The notes beneath the pieces are model-generated. The model saw only the letters and a list, made by a program, of their open reading frames with translations, made no database searches and was not told the DNA's origin. Positions 34,801 to 45,413 of a stretch of DNA of 64,000 nucleotides are shown here, piece by piece. How positions within the stretch are numbered: position 1 is the stretch's first letter; every line of letters starts with the position of its first letter. A program made the position numbers and the translations under genes. Source of the stretch: Cyathus striatus (taxonomy: Eukaryota; Basidiomycota; Agaricomycetes; Agaricales; Nidulariaceae); the NCBI GenBank assembly GCA_025738555.1, contig JAOVFP010000004.1:1364001-1428000 (forward strand), in the 5' to 3' direction.

Positions 34801-35700
34801 AAGAATGTTCCCATTTGCATCAACAGGCTGTGCTACTACACCATCAATTGATTGTATAAAAACAATTTAGTCAAACATACCTGTGAATACCTTATGTCGC
34901 ACATAAGTGTAGGAGTGTCATAGCTGTATATTCCTACCTTATTTCCACACTTCTACTCCGCACTTTCCGCACTCTCTGCACTTTCTGACTTGTATAGATC
35001 TCGTCCTTTCACTTTCCTCTTCCGCTCTTCTAACTGAAAGTCCCCGAGCTTATGTCACCTTACTCATCCGGTTCATTATCCATTCTCCATTATGCTTTCT
35101 CTATCATACCCCGGGTATACTTACTCTCAGCATTCATCCCAATCCTTAGTTTGTACTTGGTACATATTATATTCACTTATTACTCCATCTTCCGCCACCA
35201 TCTTATTATCGTTATCAACTAGTGTACTAGTATCCCATTCGTTCACTGGTTATCGGTGAAGTCATATAGTATTTAAGTAGTACATCTTGTACTATTACTA
35301 CTCAGTTCGAATATCGACTAAGTTACTATCCTTCTTACTTGTCCTTGAGTCCTACTCAACTCCGGCTTGAATCGTTGCCTTCACAGCAACGACTCTGCAC
35401 TCCGCACTCCTGTCCCTCTCTTCCGCACTTCGAAATACCTGGACCACGAGAACAACAAGGGGCACAGCACATAAGCTGAAGCCGACGGTCCTTCTGTCCC
35501 GCACTTCCCTACCTCACGCTTCCGACCTTACGTAGAAATACGGGTCTTGACAAGGAGGTATGATCTTCGTCGCTCACATCTGGAGGTGGTGTCAGAGCCT
35601 TGTGACTATACTCATGCCGTTTCAGACCACCAGAGTTCTTTGCTTTGAAACGACAAGTTTTGCACATCAAATCAGAAGGATGGGGTGGATGCAACGACAT
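31814..35700 (-). pseudogene. Plavaka-family transposase, multi-exon, broken
   Basis: Reading the minus strand, a C2H2 finger starts the protein (MSLHPPHPSDLMCKTCRF, then CxxC...HxxxH, 35700-35559). A solo LTR then interrupts the coding sequence at 34916-35552. Exons follow with blocks typical of Plavaka transposases: MSADWAW, GSDKTTVSVAT, CPDGHFRRAFYSLGPYIADY, WCPKCDARPEFLDD, LLSPDLLHQVIKGTFKDH, FPGLRRFPDGRDFSQWTGDD, FLDFCYIARRN, QHSLTHYI, ITESKHIKAVKELWR, FYAPSDLGGAGGM and VNKYADHHSH near the end. Breaks: a frame change near 34630, a stop plus one-base shift near 32810 (after KELWR), and a TGA near 32390. The enzyme would cut and paste its element in the nucleus; this copy is probably inactive. 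Confidence 0.85.
34916..35552. mobile_element. Solo LTR inside the Plavaka transposase
   Basis: This 637-bp segment begins TGTCATAGC and ends TCTTGACA (TGTCA...TGACA). It is flanked by the identical pentamer AGGAG at 34911-34915 and 35553-35557, the 5-bp duplication of LTR retrotransposon integration. The body is pyrimidine-rich on the plus strand, like other LTRs in this window. Removing it restores one continuous transposase reading frame. Confidence 0.88.
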
Positions 35701-35932
35701 TTATTGATAGAAAAGTGAACAGAATTGTTGTAGTATCGTTCTAAGGGGGTGAAAGGTTGGTTCGGGTGAAGCAGAAAGTGAGAGAAAAACCTAACATTTA
35801 CCCATTCCATACATCCCCATCCCATCCATTCTCCCGCTCATCCCCTACCCCTATCCAACTACCCGTATTTATCCATCCCACCTTCTTGCTTTCCATTTTC
35901 CCCCTTTCCCACTTCTCTACCTCTCATACACA
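35701..35932. promoter_or_regulatory. Shared promoter region of the two Plavaka genes
   Basis: A 232-bp segment between two divergent start codons. It contains pyrimidine-rich tracts on the plus strand (CCCATTC/CCATCCC runs at about 35800-35930). No defined TATA box could be assigned. Confidence 0.4.
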
Positions 35933-37266
35933 ATGGCTCCAAAAAAAGGTCCAGCCAAGCAGCCAGCTGAAAGTGACACAGAAGTACAGCCTAAGTCCAA
36001 GCAGAAAAAGACGGTCAGTTCCATTGCACTCTTTTAGAATGCTTGCTTACCACTTATAACAGTCAAAAGGCTCCAATGAGATTGATCTTCTTCCAACTCG
36101 TATTCAGCCAGGAAGGGAAAACAAGTCAGATTGTCCAGGCCTCCTTGATATGCTGCACCACATTTGTACTCAGGCAGAGATTGCAAAAATAAATGAGATG
36201 TATAAACAGAAAGAAGTCGAGCTTGAAGAACTAGAGCAGCAAATTCAGAAGCAGAAAGACAATGACATGAAGGACTACAAAGACAAGGTAAAGCTGCAGT
36301 GGAAGAACAAGGAACTTACCTCAGTTGAGGTCATTGAGGATCTTGTGCATGCTCCTGGTGCACTCAGTAGTGATGTGGCAGCTGCTCAAACACCAATGGT
36401 AAGTGTTCAATATAAGTATTCATGTATGCCAACATATGCTTACTATCATTTGACCCAGTGTGCCAATACTACAATGGAGAGGAAGAAGAACAAGGCTGGG
36501 ATTGAAAGGACTGCATAAGAGCTCATTGACATCATTCATCATTCACACTATTATTAACTGACAATCATTCATTATTCATTATTCATCATTTATTTAGTCA
36601 AGATCAGCTTGTTGGTCTCAATCTAGCTGCTTTCACTCATGCTCACTCTGCCATTTCAAATCATTCACAAGATGAGTGCACTACTGAGGAGCATATTCCC
36701 ATTGGAGGACTTAATGATGAAGATGCTGACTCTGGGTCTTATGAAGAAATGTTGTTGAGGGGTTTGTGGAGAAGAAGAACCAGGTATGTCAAGTTTACTG
36801 GTTATCACTGCAGCTCTTATTAATTCCTTGTTCCAGTTCACTGAATTTTTGATTGAGGTAGAGCATACAACCTTTTATATTTCTACATGATGTTTACTAT
36901 TCTTTCTTTCAGATTAAAGAATTCCTCAACTGCCCTGCATTACAAGATGTGGTCCCTGACCCAGTGAGTACCTCCACCCTCATTTCTGTAAATGAAATGA
37001 CTTACATTTTTTATTTACAGACAGTAAGATTTGCTGACGATGATTTCTATCAAGCAACACCATATGTTAAGAGACACCCACCAGTGGCAAGCACTCCTGC
37101 TCCTGCTCCGAAGAAGAAGTTGGTGACACCTTCTAGGGTTCCATGCTTGCCATCCATCAAGAAGGAGGAGTCCAGCTCCTCAGTTTCTAGTCAATCTTCT
37201 GACAAGAAGAAGAGTCCCTTACCAGAGTTCATATGCGATCACTGGAGACCCACCATAATCCCCATG

Positions 37267-38031
37267 TGTTACGTACCGATTCTCTTCCTGCTTAGAAGTG
37301 GTTGCGAAGACACCCGGAGGGTGTGGGAGAACTATAACGGAAACCCGAAGTGAGTACGGGTGCGGAAACGTAGAGCGGGAGTGCGGAAAGAACCGTGGCT
37401 TCAGCTTGTGTGCTGCGCCGCCTGGATATCCCCAGGGAATGGTTCGTATTTCGAGTAAGATGATATGTAACAAAGGAAGACGTTCTAGAGTATAAGAGAA
37501 GGCTTCGCCACTACACTAGGTAGCGGGAGAGAAACCCGAAGGAAAACCCGGAGCGGGTTTCGGAACTTAGAGTAGGAAGAAAGTGTACAGAGTTGATACG
37601 AATACTGAAGACTACCTATTACAACTGGAAGACTACTTATACTAAGTAGGAACCTGTAGATACGAATGTAGAAGTATTATACAAAGGACAAGTCAAAGGA
37701 GTAAGTAGGAAATGAAGTCTTGGCAAAGCGGAGTAGGGGCGCAAATGACGCGCTCAGAATGAAGAATAAGGAACTAATCTACAAAGGCCATAATGAAACG
37801 TATAAGTAGGAATGGAAGGGAGGAGTAATAGAATGATGACGCGGTGAGGCCGTCATAAGAGAAAGTACGTATCCGGGATACCCGATAGAAAACCCGACGG
37901 GTTCGGGTACGTTCCCGGGCGGGAACGTCGGGAAGTGTAAACCCGAAGCGGGTACGTTCCGGGAACGGACCGGGTATGTTGGAAGGTCACGTGGGAACGT
38001 CGGCACGATGTATCCGGACACGGATATAACA
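37267..38031 (-). repeat. Gypsy 3' LTR (left copy)
   Basis: 765 bp, nearly identical to 44648-45413. Visible differences include a one-base gap at GTTGCGAAG versus GTTGCAGAAG, GGGGCGC versus GGGCGC, and GTTCGGG versus GTTCCGGG. Confidence 0.95.
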
Positions 38032-38046
38032 GTATCCCCCTTTTAG
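38032..38046 (-). promoter_or_regulatory. Polypurine tract of the Gypsy element
   Basis: On the minus strand a CTAAAAGGGGGATAC tract lies directly beside the 3' LTR, at the position where plus-strand DNA synthesis is primed in LTR elements. Confidence 0.7.
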
Positions 38047-38173
38047 GGCCGAGCCCACGAGGTCATACTGTGTGCGAGAATATATAACTAAAAATAATAC
38101 AAGAAATCCTATTGGTCAGTAGATGTTCAAATAAGAGAACAAGAGCGCATCTGATTCCTTTCTAACCCCCATC

Positions 38174-39296
38174 ATGGATAAGAGTGTCAATCTAGCAAAT
38201 ATTTCTTCGGAAGATTATGCTGCTTTCCTAGCCTATCGTGCGGCCAACCAACAGTCAGAAAATTCGACTCCAGCATCCCGGAGTAGTTCCGGAAAGCCGA
38301 GACCAAAGCCGAGGCCTATAAATCCGGCTCCAAGGCGGGAGAACGCCGCGTACGTAGCTGTTCCACCGGCAACACTTCCCTCTGTTCGTTCCGGGACGGC
38401 GGCAAATGCGGTTACGCCGCGGGTCGTAAATCCGACGGAGACGAGTGTCGGGAGTGGGTCGGAAGCGTCGGGAGACGTGACGGGTTCTGGATATGAGGCG
38501 GAAAGTGGTGGAAACATAGGAAATAGTAAGGGTAAGGGTACAGATGATTCTGGGGAGCCAAAGGAACTACGATACTATCATGATGTGCCTTGCATAAACT
38601 GTCAGGATCGGGGAACTGAGTGTTATCGCTTGAGGGAGTCAAACAGGTGAGTAAAACATGATTATCGGTCTGTATAGTTTATAGGAACTCCCTGTAGTGC
38701 TTGCGTTGCTTGCGGGGTGCTTAAGGGAAAATGTTCCCTTAGCACTCGAGGCCGGAACAAAGCCGGAACAAGTCCCGTTCCATCCGGTCCTTCGGAACAC
38801 TCGGATACTCACATGGGTCCCCCATCCGTTGCGCCATCTCGCCAGTCGTCTCGTCAAAGCATGAAGCGGGCTCGGATCGACGACACGGATGATGAGTTGA
38901 TCCGTCCTTCATCCGCAGTAGCGGGTCCATCGTTCCGATCCTCTAGTGCAAACGATTCTGCTAATCTGGTCTCCTTGTCCACTTCCATGAATGTCGCAAC
39001 ATCCATCCTAAGCGCGATGCGGCTGCAGAACGATACTATCATCTCTTTGCAAAGGAGATGATCACTCAACTCGAAACCTCGCGGATACCAATCGTAAAGT
39101 GGTAGGCGAACTTGGTAAGTTGTCGCGAGTAGTTGCCGAAGTATCCAAGCACGTCGTCCATGTTTCCAACATCGAAACCCTGCTCGCGGAACGCCTCCGG
39201 GATCCGGATGCGTACGAGGAAGTTGTTACGGGTTCCGGGATTGCGTCGGAAGGTGAAGTAGGAGCTCGGGTCGAGTCGCAGACGCAGAGGGAGTGA
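38174..39296 (+). pseudogene. Antisense zinc-cluster ORF inside the Gypsy element
   Basis: Opposite to gag-pol, exon 1 (38174-38646) and exon 2 (from 38698) join across a 51-bp intron (GTGAGT...CTGTAG) and stop at 39061, giving 278 aa. Across the junction lies a C-x2-C-x6-C-x9-C-x2-C-x6-C array (CINCQDRGTEC ... CVACGVLKGKC), the spacing of a fungal Zn(II)2Cys6 cluster. The flanks are Ser/Pro/Gly-rich, with a basic KRAR and an acidic DDTDDEL further on. An open frame at 39099-39296 (LGKLSRVVAEVSKHV..., coiled-coil-like) would continue the protein if one base near 39055 were extra, so the stop at 39061 is probably a frameshift. The role is unknown; it could be a DNA-binding or nucleic-acid-binding accessory factor of the element. 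Confidence 0.65.
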
Positions 39297-39420
39297 TGGA
39301 AATGGTCGTAACACGTTACCAAAGAATTAATGTACTTGTATCTCGCTTTTTGGATGTTATTCGTTGTTTTTGGTTTTTGTATAAGGTGAAACTGCAAGCG
39401 GATAATAAGTAACGTGAAAT

Positions 39421-42240
39421 TTAAGAAATAGGAGTAGGGCCGGGCTTATCCGGATAGCGGGAGTGGAACTCTTCGATGATATCCGTAGCGTGTTCCAGTT
39501 CCGTGGCCGGAAGCCATGAAAACTCTTCATCTGTCCCTTCATACCCTAGCCAGCGTACGTAGTACCTCAGTTTGCAACGCAAACGACGATCCAGTTTAGA
39601 GTCCAATATTTCCGAGACCTCGTATTCAATATCACCATCAACCTGGACAGGTGGTGGTGGAGGAATAATGCGATCTGGGATAGTATTTTCAGTATTGGGT
39701 TCAAGCATGGATACATGGAATACTGGGTGGACTGCACGAAATTGTTCTGGAAGGCGCAAGGTACGCGAATGCGATCCGGCAAGTGCGATGACTTCAAAAG
39801 GTCCTAGGAACTTTTCTGCAAGTTTCCGGGATGGTCGGGTTGTCCGGAAGTACTCGGCTTTAACGTATACCTTTGTCCCGACAGGGAATGCGGGTGCGGG
39901 TTTGCGACGCGCATCGGCGGGTGCTTGATAACGTTTCTGCGCACTGAGTATTTCGGTCCGAAGCATCTCGTGAAGTTCCTCGAGGTTTACTGCGAAGTGC
40001 CGTGCACGAGCGGAAGTGAGATCACGTTCGGATGTATCGCAAGGTTCGGGTGATAACCCTTGTTTGCGTAGAACGGTGAAATTCCTGTGGTTGCGCTCAG
40101 TGCATTATTGTAAGCAAATTCAGCAAGAGGTAAAAGATCACACCAGTTATCCTGCTGGTAGTTGCAGTAGGCCCGAAGGTATTGTTCCAGAGTTTGGTTT
40201 GTGCGTTCCGTTTGGCCGTCGCCTTCGGGATGATAACCCGAGGTGAAATGTAAAGTGATGTCGAGGGCCGTCGAGGGAGCGGAAGAAATGTGACACAAAC
40301 TCGGAACCACGATCGGAAGTGATGTGTTCCGGGACTCGTGCTTGGAAAAGACATGAAGTACAAATAGAAGCGCAAGGTCGGAAGAAGAGCAAGTGGTATG
40401 AGTGGGAATGAAGATAGACTGCTTGGAGAAACGATCCACGATAACGAGTATAGAATCATACTTGGAAGCCGATGATTTTGGAAGTTGATCTATGAAATCC
40501 ATAGATATCGAATGCCATGGGCGTCCGGGAACCGGAAGTTGTTTCAGGGTTCCGTACGGGCGGTGGCGCTGTGGTTTAGAACGCATGCAAGTATTACAAG
40601 ACTTACAATAGTCCTTTACAAACGTCCGTATAAGCGGCCAAGTATATTCGCGTCGAATTAGCTCGAGGGTCTTGTTCTGTCCAAGGTGTCCTGAAAGCGG
40701 GTGGTCGTGTTTGTACTGTAAAACCCGAAGCCGAAGGGTTCGGAGTTCGGAACATAGATCCGGTTATCTAGACGGAGGAAACCGTCCGGGGTTACAGTCC
40801 AACGATTCTCGGGAGTCCGCATTCGGATAACTGCGACCGGGTCATTAGGGAGAGCTGATAATATGTCAGTATGTAACTGTTCAATGTCCATGATGATACT
40901 AGCGCGAAGAGCGGGTACAATAAGTGATGTTGCTCGGAGAGAAGTGATAAGCTGTTCCTGGGTGAACACTGGACGATAGTTATGCGGATTGACCTTAGCG
41001 TAGTCGCTATCCCCTCTTTAGGGTAGACGTCCCATCGTCTAGTCAGAGCATCCGGCTTCGCCCCGAGTTTTCCGGGTCAGCGGATCACTAGATTGAACTG
41101 GGAAAGATACTCGGACCATCGGGCTTGTCGTCGGGACAAGATCTTGGTTGTGGAAAAGTATTCCAAGTTCTTGTGGTCTGTGACGACATCGATGGGTGAA
41201 CCGGAACCTTCCAGGTAATGACGCCAGACTTGGAATGCTTGAAGATAGCAAGCAATTCCTTGTCGTGGGTGTCGTAGTTTAACTCGGGAGGTGTAAAGGT
41301 TCGTGAGTGGAAAGCGATAGGGTGAATCTCGCCATCATCGGAAACTATAGACAGGATAGCAGCCAACGCGTAATCCGAAGCGTCGGTTTCCACGATGAGC
41401 TGCTTGTCAGGAACCCAATGGGTAAGGATGGGTGCCGACGTGAAAGCGTCCTTAAGTTCAGTGAAAGCGGAACGGCATTTTTCCGAGAAGTTCCACGGAT
41501 TACCCTTCCGGGTAAGGCGGGTGAGCGGAACAACTATGTCGGAATAGTTGTATATAAAACGCCGATAGAAATTAGCGAACCCAAGGAAGGATTGAATGTC
41601 TTTTACTTTCCTTGGTTCCGGCCATTCTTGAATAGTCTTCACCTTTGTTGGAGACATGGTGAGACCGTTGGCGATAGTATATATCCGAGATATTCCACGG
41701 ATTCGAGTGGAACTCACACTTATCCGCGCGCGCGTACAACCCGTGCTTCCGGAGTCGACGCAAAACTTCCCTGACATGTTGGCGATGTTGCGCAAGGTTA
41801 TCAGAGTATATAAGGATGTCATCCAAATAAACTATGGCGCACACATCAAGAAGGTCTTTGAAAACATCGTTCATGAAGCGTTGGAAACCCCGGGTGCATT
41901 GGAAAGTCCGAAGGGCATGACTAGCCATTCAAAGGATCCATAGCGAGTCCGGAAAGCGGTTTTCCATTCATCGTCCTCGGCAATGCGGACCAGGTGGTAC
42001 GCATGGCGCGGGTCGATCTTGGTGTAGATACGGGCGCGACGGGGACTGTCGAGCAAATCTGAAATGAGTGGCAAAGGATAACGATCCTTTTTAGAAATAG
42101 CGTTCAACCGCGGAAATCCACACAAAGCGAAGCGATCCGTCCTTCTTGCGGACAAAAAGGACGGGAGCCCCGTCGGAGAGCGTGAAGGTTGAATAAATCC
42201 GATCCGGATATGTTCATCGATGAATTCCCGAAGAGCGGAA
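39421..42240 (-). pseudogene. Gypsy reverse transcriptase, RNase H, integrase and chromodomain (frameshifted)
   Basis: Domains read in order on the minus strand: reverse transcriptase ([39 protein letters not shown]), RNase H ([36 protein letters not shown]), an integrase zinc-binding region (CKSCNTCMRSKP), the integrase core (MDFIDQLP, ITSDRGSEFV, EGDGQTERTNQTLEQYLR), and a chromodomain (EILDSKLDRRLRCKLRYYV, WLGYEGTDEEFSWLP). Several one-base frame changes occur (about 42240, 42130, 42110, 41890-41910, 41180, 40290-40330). The clearest ones fall in or beside short base runs. Chromodomains guide such integrases to chromatin. Confidence 0.88.
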
Positions 42241-44611
42241 AGCTCGGATTGGGAAAGGAATAGATCCGACCTACAGGAGGTGAAGCACCTTCTTCTAGGT
42301 TGATCTTTAAGTCGTAGGGACGGTGAGGGGCAAGTGTATCTGCCCGGGACTTGCTAAATACATCAGCAAACTCGTGATACTCAGACGGTATTGAAGAGAG
42401 ATCCGGAGCTTCCTCTGGATTGAGGGCAGCGGCGGAAGCGACAGCACCAAGCTGGATACGGAAAGTCTGTGCTCCCTCTAAACGGCATGCACGCGAGAAG
42501 GCGGCACCGTTTATTAGCGAAATGCTAGGAGGAGGTGGCAGAGACTCATCAGAGGTGACCGGAGATGGATCCTCGGAAGCGGAACCTGGTTCCGAGATCC
42601 CGGATTTGAGCGGAAGTTGCTCGGAAGTGTCTGGAGTCCGGAATGTTAATGAGCCCGATACCCAGTCAATCAACGGATTGAAGCGGGTGAGCCAATTGTA
42701 TCCTAGGACTGCAGAACACACGGAATCAAGAGGTGTCACATAGAGTTCAACTGTAATACATTCACCGGTAGGGAATAGTACAGGCAGTGTAACGAACTCG
42801 GTTATAACATGATTGGTGGTGCCATCGAAAAGTCTGAGAGCGATAGGTGGAGTAGGTGAGGTAGTAATAGCATGTGTCCGAACGAAAGATGAATCCATAA
42901 AACAATGGGTAGAACCCGAATCGACTAGAGCGCTATATGAAACTGTACAGGGTGTAGGGAGAGCATGGATGGTACTACAAAGTGGAATATGAAGGGCATT
43001 AGGGTCGGAAAGAGCGGAAGCGTTGAGTCTTACCTGCATCGGCTGCGCACAAGGGGAACAACGCGGTCCTCGGCTTGTGTGGTGTCCAGAGGACCGCTCC
43101 CTATTTTTCGAACCCGAAGCCGGGTTGGAAAGAGGCGCGGACCTGCGGGTCGAGGGACCCGCAGAAGCCGACGTAGGAGCCGAAGCGGATATTCCGGATG
43201 CCCGGGCTCTAGCCGCGGAAGAGGCAGAGCGGGGACATTCTTTGGCGCGATGCCCCGGATTACCGCAGAACAAGCATAGATTGTTGTCCATGCGACGCTG
43301 ACGTTCTTGTGGCAAAAGTTTGCCATCTCGACCAACCTTGTCATTCAATTCCGGCCTCCGCTGTTGGGGAGGCTGCGAGGAACGAGGTGGGTGACTACCA
43401 GCACGGTGGGGATAACTCGGACGTGGCGCATATTGGCCCGAAACGAGGCGGGAAGGCGCCGGGGTGACTGCGGGGCGGTTTGTAGTAGCTCTAACAGAGC
43501 TATCCGGAACCCGCGGACCCCGAGGCTGGTGGGATTCCCGTGTACGCTCGGACTGGCGTTCCCAGTACCGACTATCGATCCCTTGAGCTAGCTTAATCAT
43601 CCCGCGCTTTGTGGTAGGTTTCCCAACATGAGAGATCTCATCCTTAATGCGACCCGGAAACCCGGAATAGAGTCGGTGGCATAAGGACTTATCATCCCAG
43701 TCGGTGCGCTGTGCAAGCCTGTTGAACTGTACAAGATACTTGGACAGTTTCTGTGAATCCTTCATAACGAGGACATCCAGATCATTCTCGGCATCCCCTT
43801 CCGGGTTCGCTAACCCGAAGTTATCCTCTAGCATGACGATGAAAACCTCCCAAGAGTGAAGGAACTCATCATCAGCATAGGGATTGGAGAGGGTCGGCAT
43901 AACGAGCTGAAGCGCGGTATCCCGAAGATATGCGAGAGCGAAGTTGACCTGGGAATGTCCATCCGAGTATTGGGAAGGATTATTCCGGAAGTAAATTTGG
44001 CATTGAGTAATGAACTGCTCCAACTTCTCAGCACTGGAACCATCAAAAGTATCTGGCTTTTGAACGTTGCGTTCCCGACGTGTTCCCGATGTACCCCGGG
44101 CGGATTCCGCAACTCTCAAAAGAGCTTCGGCAAGCCGGTCTTCCTGGGAGTGGCGCGCAAGAGGTGTGCGCCTGGGATTGTCGACATCATCCTCATCACC
44201 ATCATCCCCTGAGTCTGAGGATGGTGGAGACGGAGGATTGGGCTGAGAAGGAGGTGGAGGTGGCGGTCCAATGGTACCACCATCAGAGCCGTGACCCTCG
44301 GGAGTGTCCCGGTCTGCTGCGACTGTACCGTATGGCGGTGGAGTGCCATCCGGAGGAGCCTGAGCAGATCCGAGGTTCCCGGCTGCAGGAACAGAAAGTA
44401 GCTGAGCGGAAGTCGAGGGTGGACCCAGGAAAGTAGCACTAGGAGGTGGTGCTGGGCTGGGTGTAACCCGAGACGGTGTAGAAGGTAGAGAACCTGAAGT
44501 ACTCCGTGGAGGCTGTTGCCTCGTAGCTGCACGGGTGGCACGAGCACCCACAGCATTGGTATGACTAGCGGTATGCGCTGTGCGAGTAACCGAAGTCCCA
44601 GTTGGAGCCAT
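42104..44611 (-). CDS. Gypsy gag and aspartic protease
   Basis: The open frame begins with a disordered Ala/Pro/Ser-rich region. The capsid-like part follows (about residues 185-350: PDTFDGSSAEKLEQFI, FALAYLRDTALQ, DWDDKSLCHRLYSGFPGRIK), then a CCHC zinc knuckle (CLFCGNPGHRAKEC) and an aspartic protease with DSGSTHCFMDSSFV. It then enters the start of reverse transcriptase (PHRPYDLKINLEEG). The frame is lost around 42240, where a C appears to be missing from a short C run before TTTCCCAATCC; the remaining open codons to 42104 are out of frame. Confidence 0.9.
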   Translation of the reverse strand: MAPTGTSVTRTAHTASHTNAVGARATRAATRQQPPRSTSGSLPSTPSRVTPSPAPPPSATFLGPPSTSAQLLSVPAAGNLGSAQAPPDGTPPPYGTVAADRDTPEGHGSDGGTIGPPPPPPSQPNPPSPPSSDSGDDGDEDDVDNPRRTPLARHSQEDRLAEALLRVAESARGTSGTRRERNVQKPDTFDGSSAEKLEQFITQCQIYFRNNPSQYSDGHSQVNFALAYLRDTALQLVMPTLSNPYADDEFLHSWEVFIVMLEDNFGLANPEGDAENDLDVLVMKDSQKLSKYLVQFNRLAQRTDWDDKSLCHRLYSGFPGRIKDEISHVGKPTTKRGMIKLAQGIDSRYWERQSERTRESHQPRGPRVPDSSVRATTNRPAVTPAPSRLVSGQYAPRPSYPHRAGSHPPRSSQPPQQRRPELNDKVGRDGKLLPQERQRRMDNNLCLFCGNPGHRAKECPRSASSAARARASGISASAPTSASAGPSTRRSAPLSNPASGSKNRERSSGHHTSRGPRCSPCAQPMQVRLNASALSDPNALHIPLCSTIHALPTPCTVSYSALVDSGSTHCFMDSSFVRTHAITTSPTPPIALRLFDGTTNHVITEFVTLPVLFPTGECITVELYVTPLDSVCSAVLGYNWLTRFNPLIDWVSGSLTFRTPDTSEQLPLKSGISEPGSASEDPSPVTSDESLPPPPSISLINGAAFSRACRLEGAQTFRIQLGAVASAAALNPEEAPDLSSIPSEYHEFADVFSKSRADTLAPHRPYDLKINLEEGASPPVGRIYSFPNPSFPLFGNSSMNISGSDLFNLHALRRGSRPFCPQEGRIASLCVDFRG

Positions 44612-44647
44612 GATAAAGAGATATCCAAGGTATCAGTATTCGTATAC

Positions 44648-45413
44648 TGTTACGTACCGATTCTCTTCCTGTTTAGAAGTGGTTGCAGAAGACACCCGGA
44701 GGGTGTGGGAGAACTATAACGGAAACCCGAAGTGAGTACGGGTGCGGAAACGTAGAGCGGGAGTGCGGAAAGAACCGTGGCTTCAGCTTGTGTGCTGCGC
44801 CGCCTGGATATCCCCAGGGAATGGTTCGTATTTCGAGTAAGATGATATGTAACAAAGGAAGACGTTCTAGAGTATAAGAGAAGGCTTCGCCACTACACTA
44901 GGTAGCGGGAGAGAAACCCGAAGGAAAACCCGGAGCGGGTTTCGGAACTTAGAGTAGGAAGAAAGTGTACAGAGTTGATACGAATACTGAAGACTACCTA
45001 TTACAACTGGAAGACTACTTATACTAAGTAGGAACCTGTAGATACGAATGTAGAAGTATTATACAAAGGACAAGTCAAAGGAGTAAGTAGGAAATGAAGT
45101 CTTGGCAAAGCGGAGTAGGGCGCAAATGACGCGCTCAGAATGAAGAATAAGGAACTAATCTACAAAGGCCATAATGAAACGTATAAGTAGGAATGGAAGG
45201 GAGGAGTAATAGAATGATGACGCGGTGAGGCCGTCATAAGAGAAAGTACGTATCCGGGATACCCGATAGAAAACCCGACGGGTTCCGGGTACGTTCCCGG
45301 GCGGGAACGTCGGGAAGTGTAAACCCGAAGCGGGTACGTTCCGGGAACGGACCGGGTATGTTGGAAGGTCACGTGGGAACGTCGGCACGATGTATCCGGA
45401 CACGGATATAACA
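44648..45413 (-). repeat. Gypsy 5' LTR (right copy)
   Basis: 766 bp, nearly identical to 37267-38031. It is followed on the right by the second CCATG duplication. Coding starts 37 bp inside it at 44611; a standard tRNA primer site was not identified. Confidence 0.95.

Larger units (their letters stand above)
37267..45413 (-). mobile_element. Chromodomain Gypsy (Ty3-type chromovirus) LTR retrotransposon
   Basis: Two LTRs (37267-38031, 765 bp; 44648-45413, 766 bp) begin TGTTACG and end ATATAACA and differ at only a few positions. The 5-bp duplication CCATG lies at 37262-37266 and 45414-45418. The coding strand is minus: gag and protease from 44611, then reverse transcriptase, RNase H, integrase and a C-terminal chromodomain ending at 39421. 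A purine tract (AAAAGGGGGATAC on the minus strand) abuts the left LTR, confirming orientation. An extra antisense spliced ORF occupies the space between pol and the left LTR. The insertion is young by LTR identity. Confidence 0.95.

Noticed and set aside
42420..44436. Long plus-strand open frames across the Gypsy gag region
   Set aside because: They lie antisense to a well-supported gag-protease frame, have no recognisable motifs, and arise from its GC- and Pro/Ser-codon bias.
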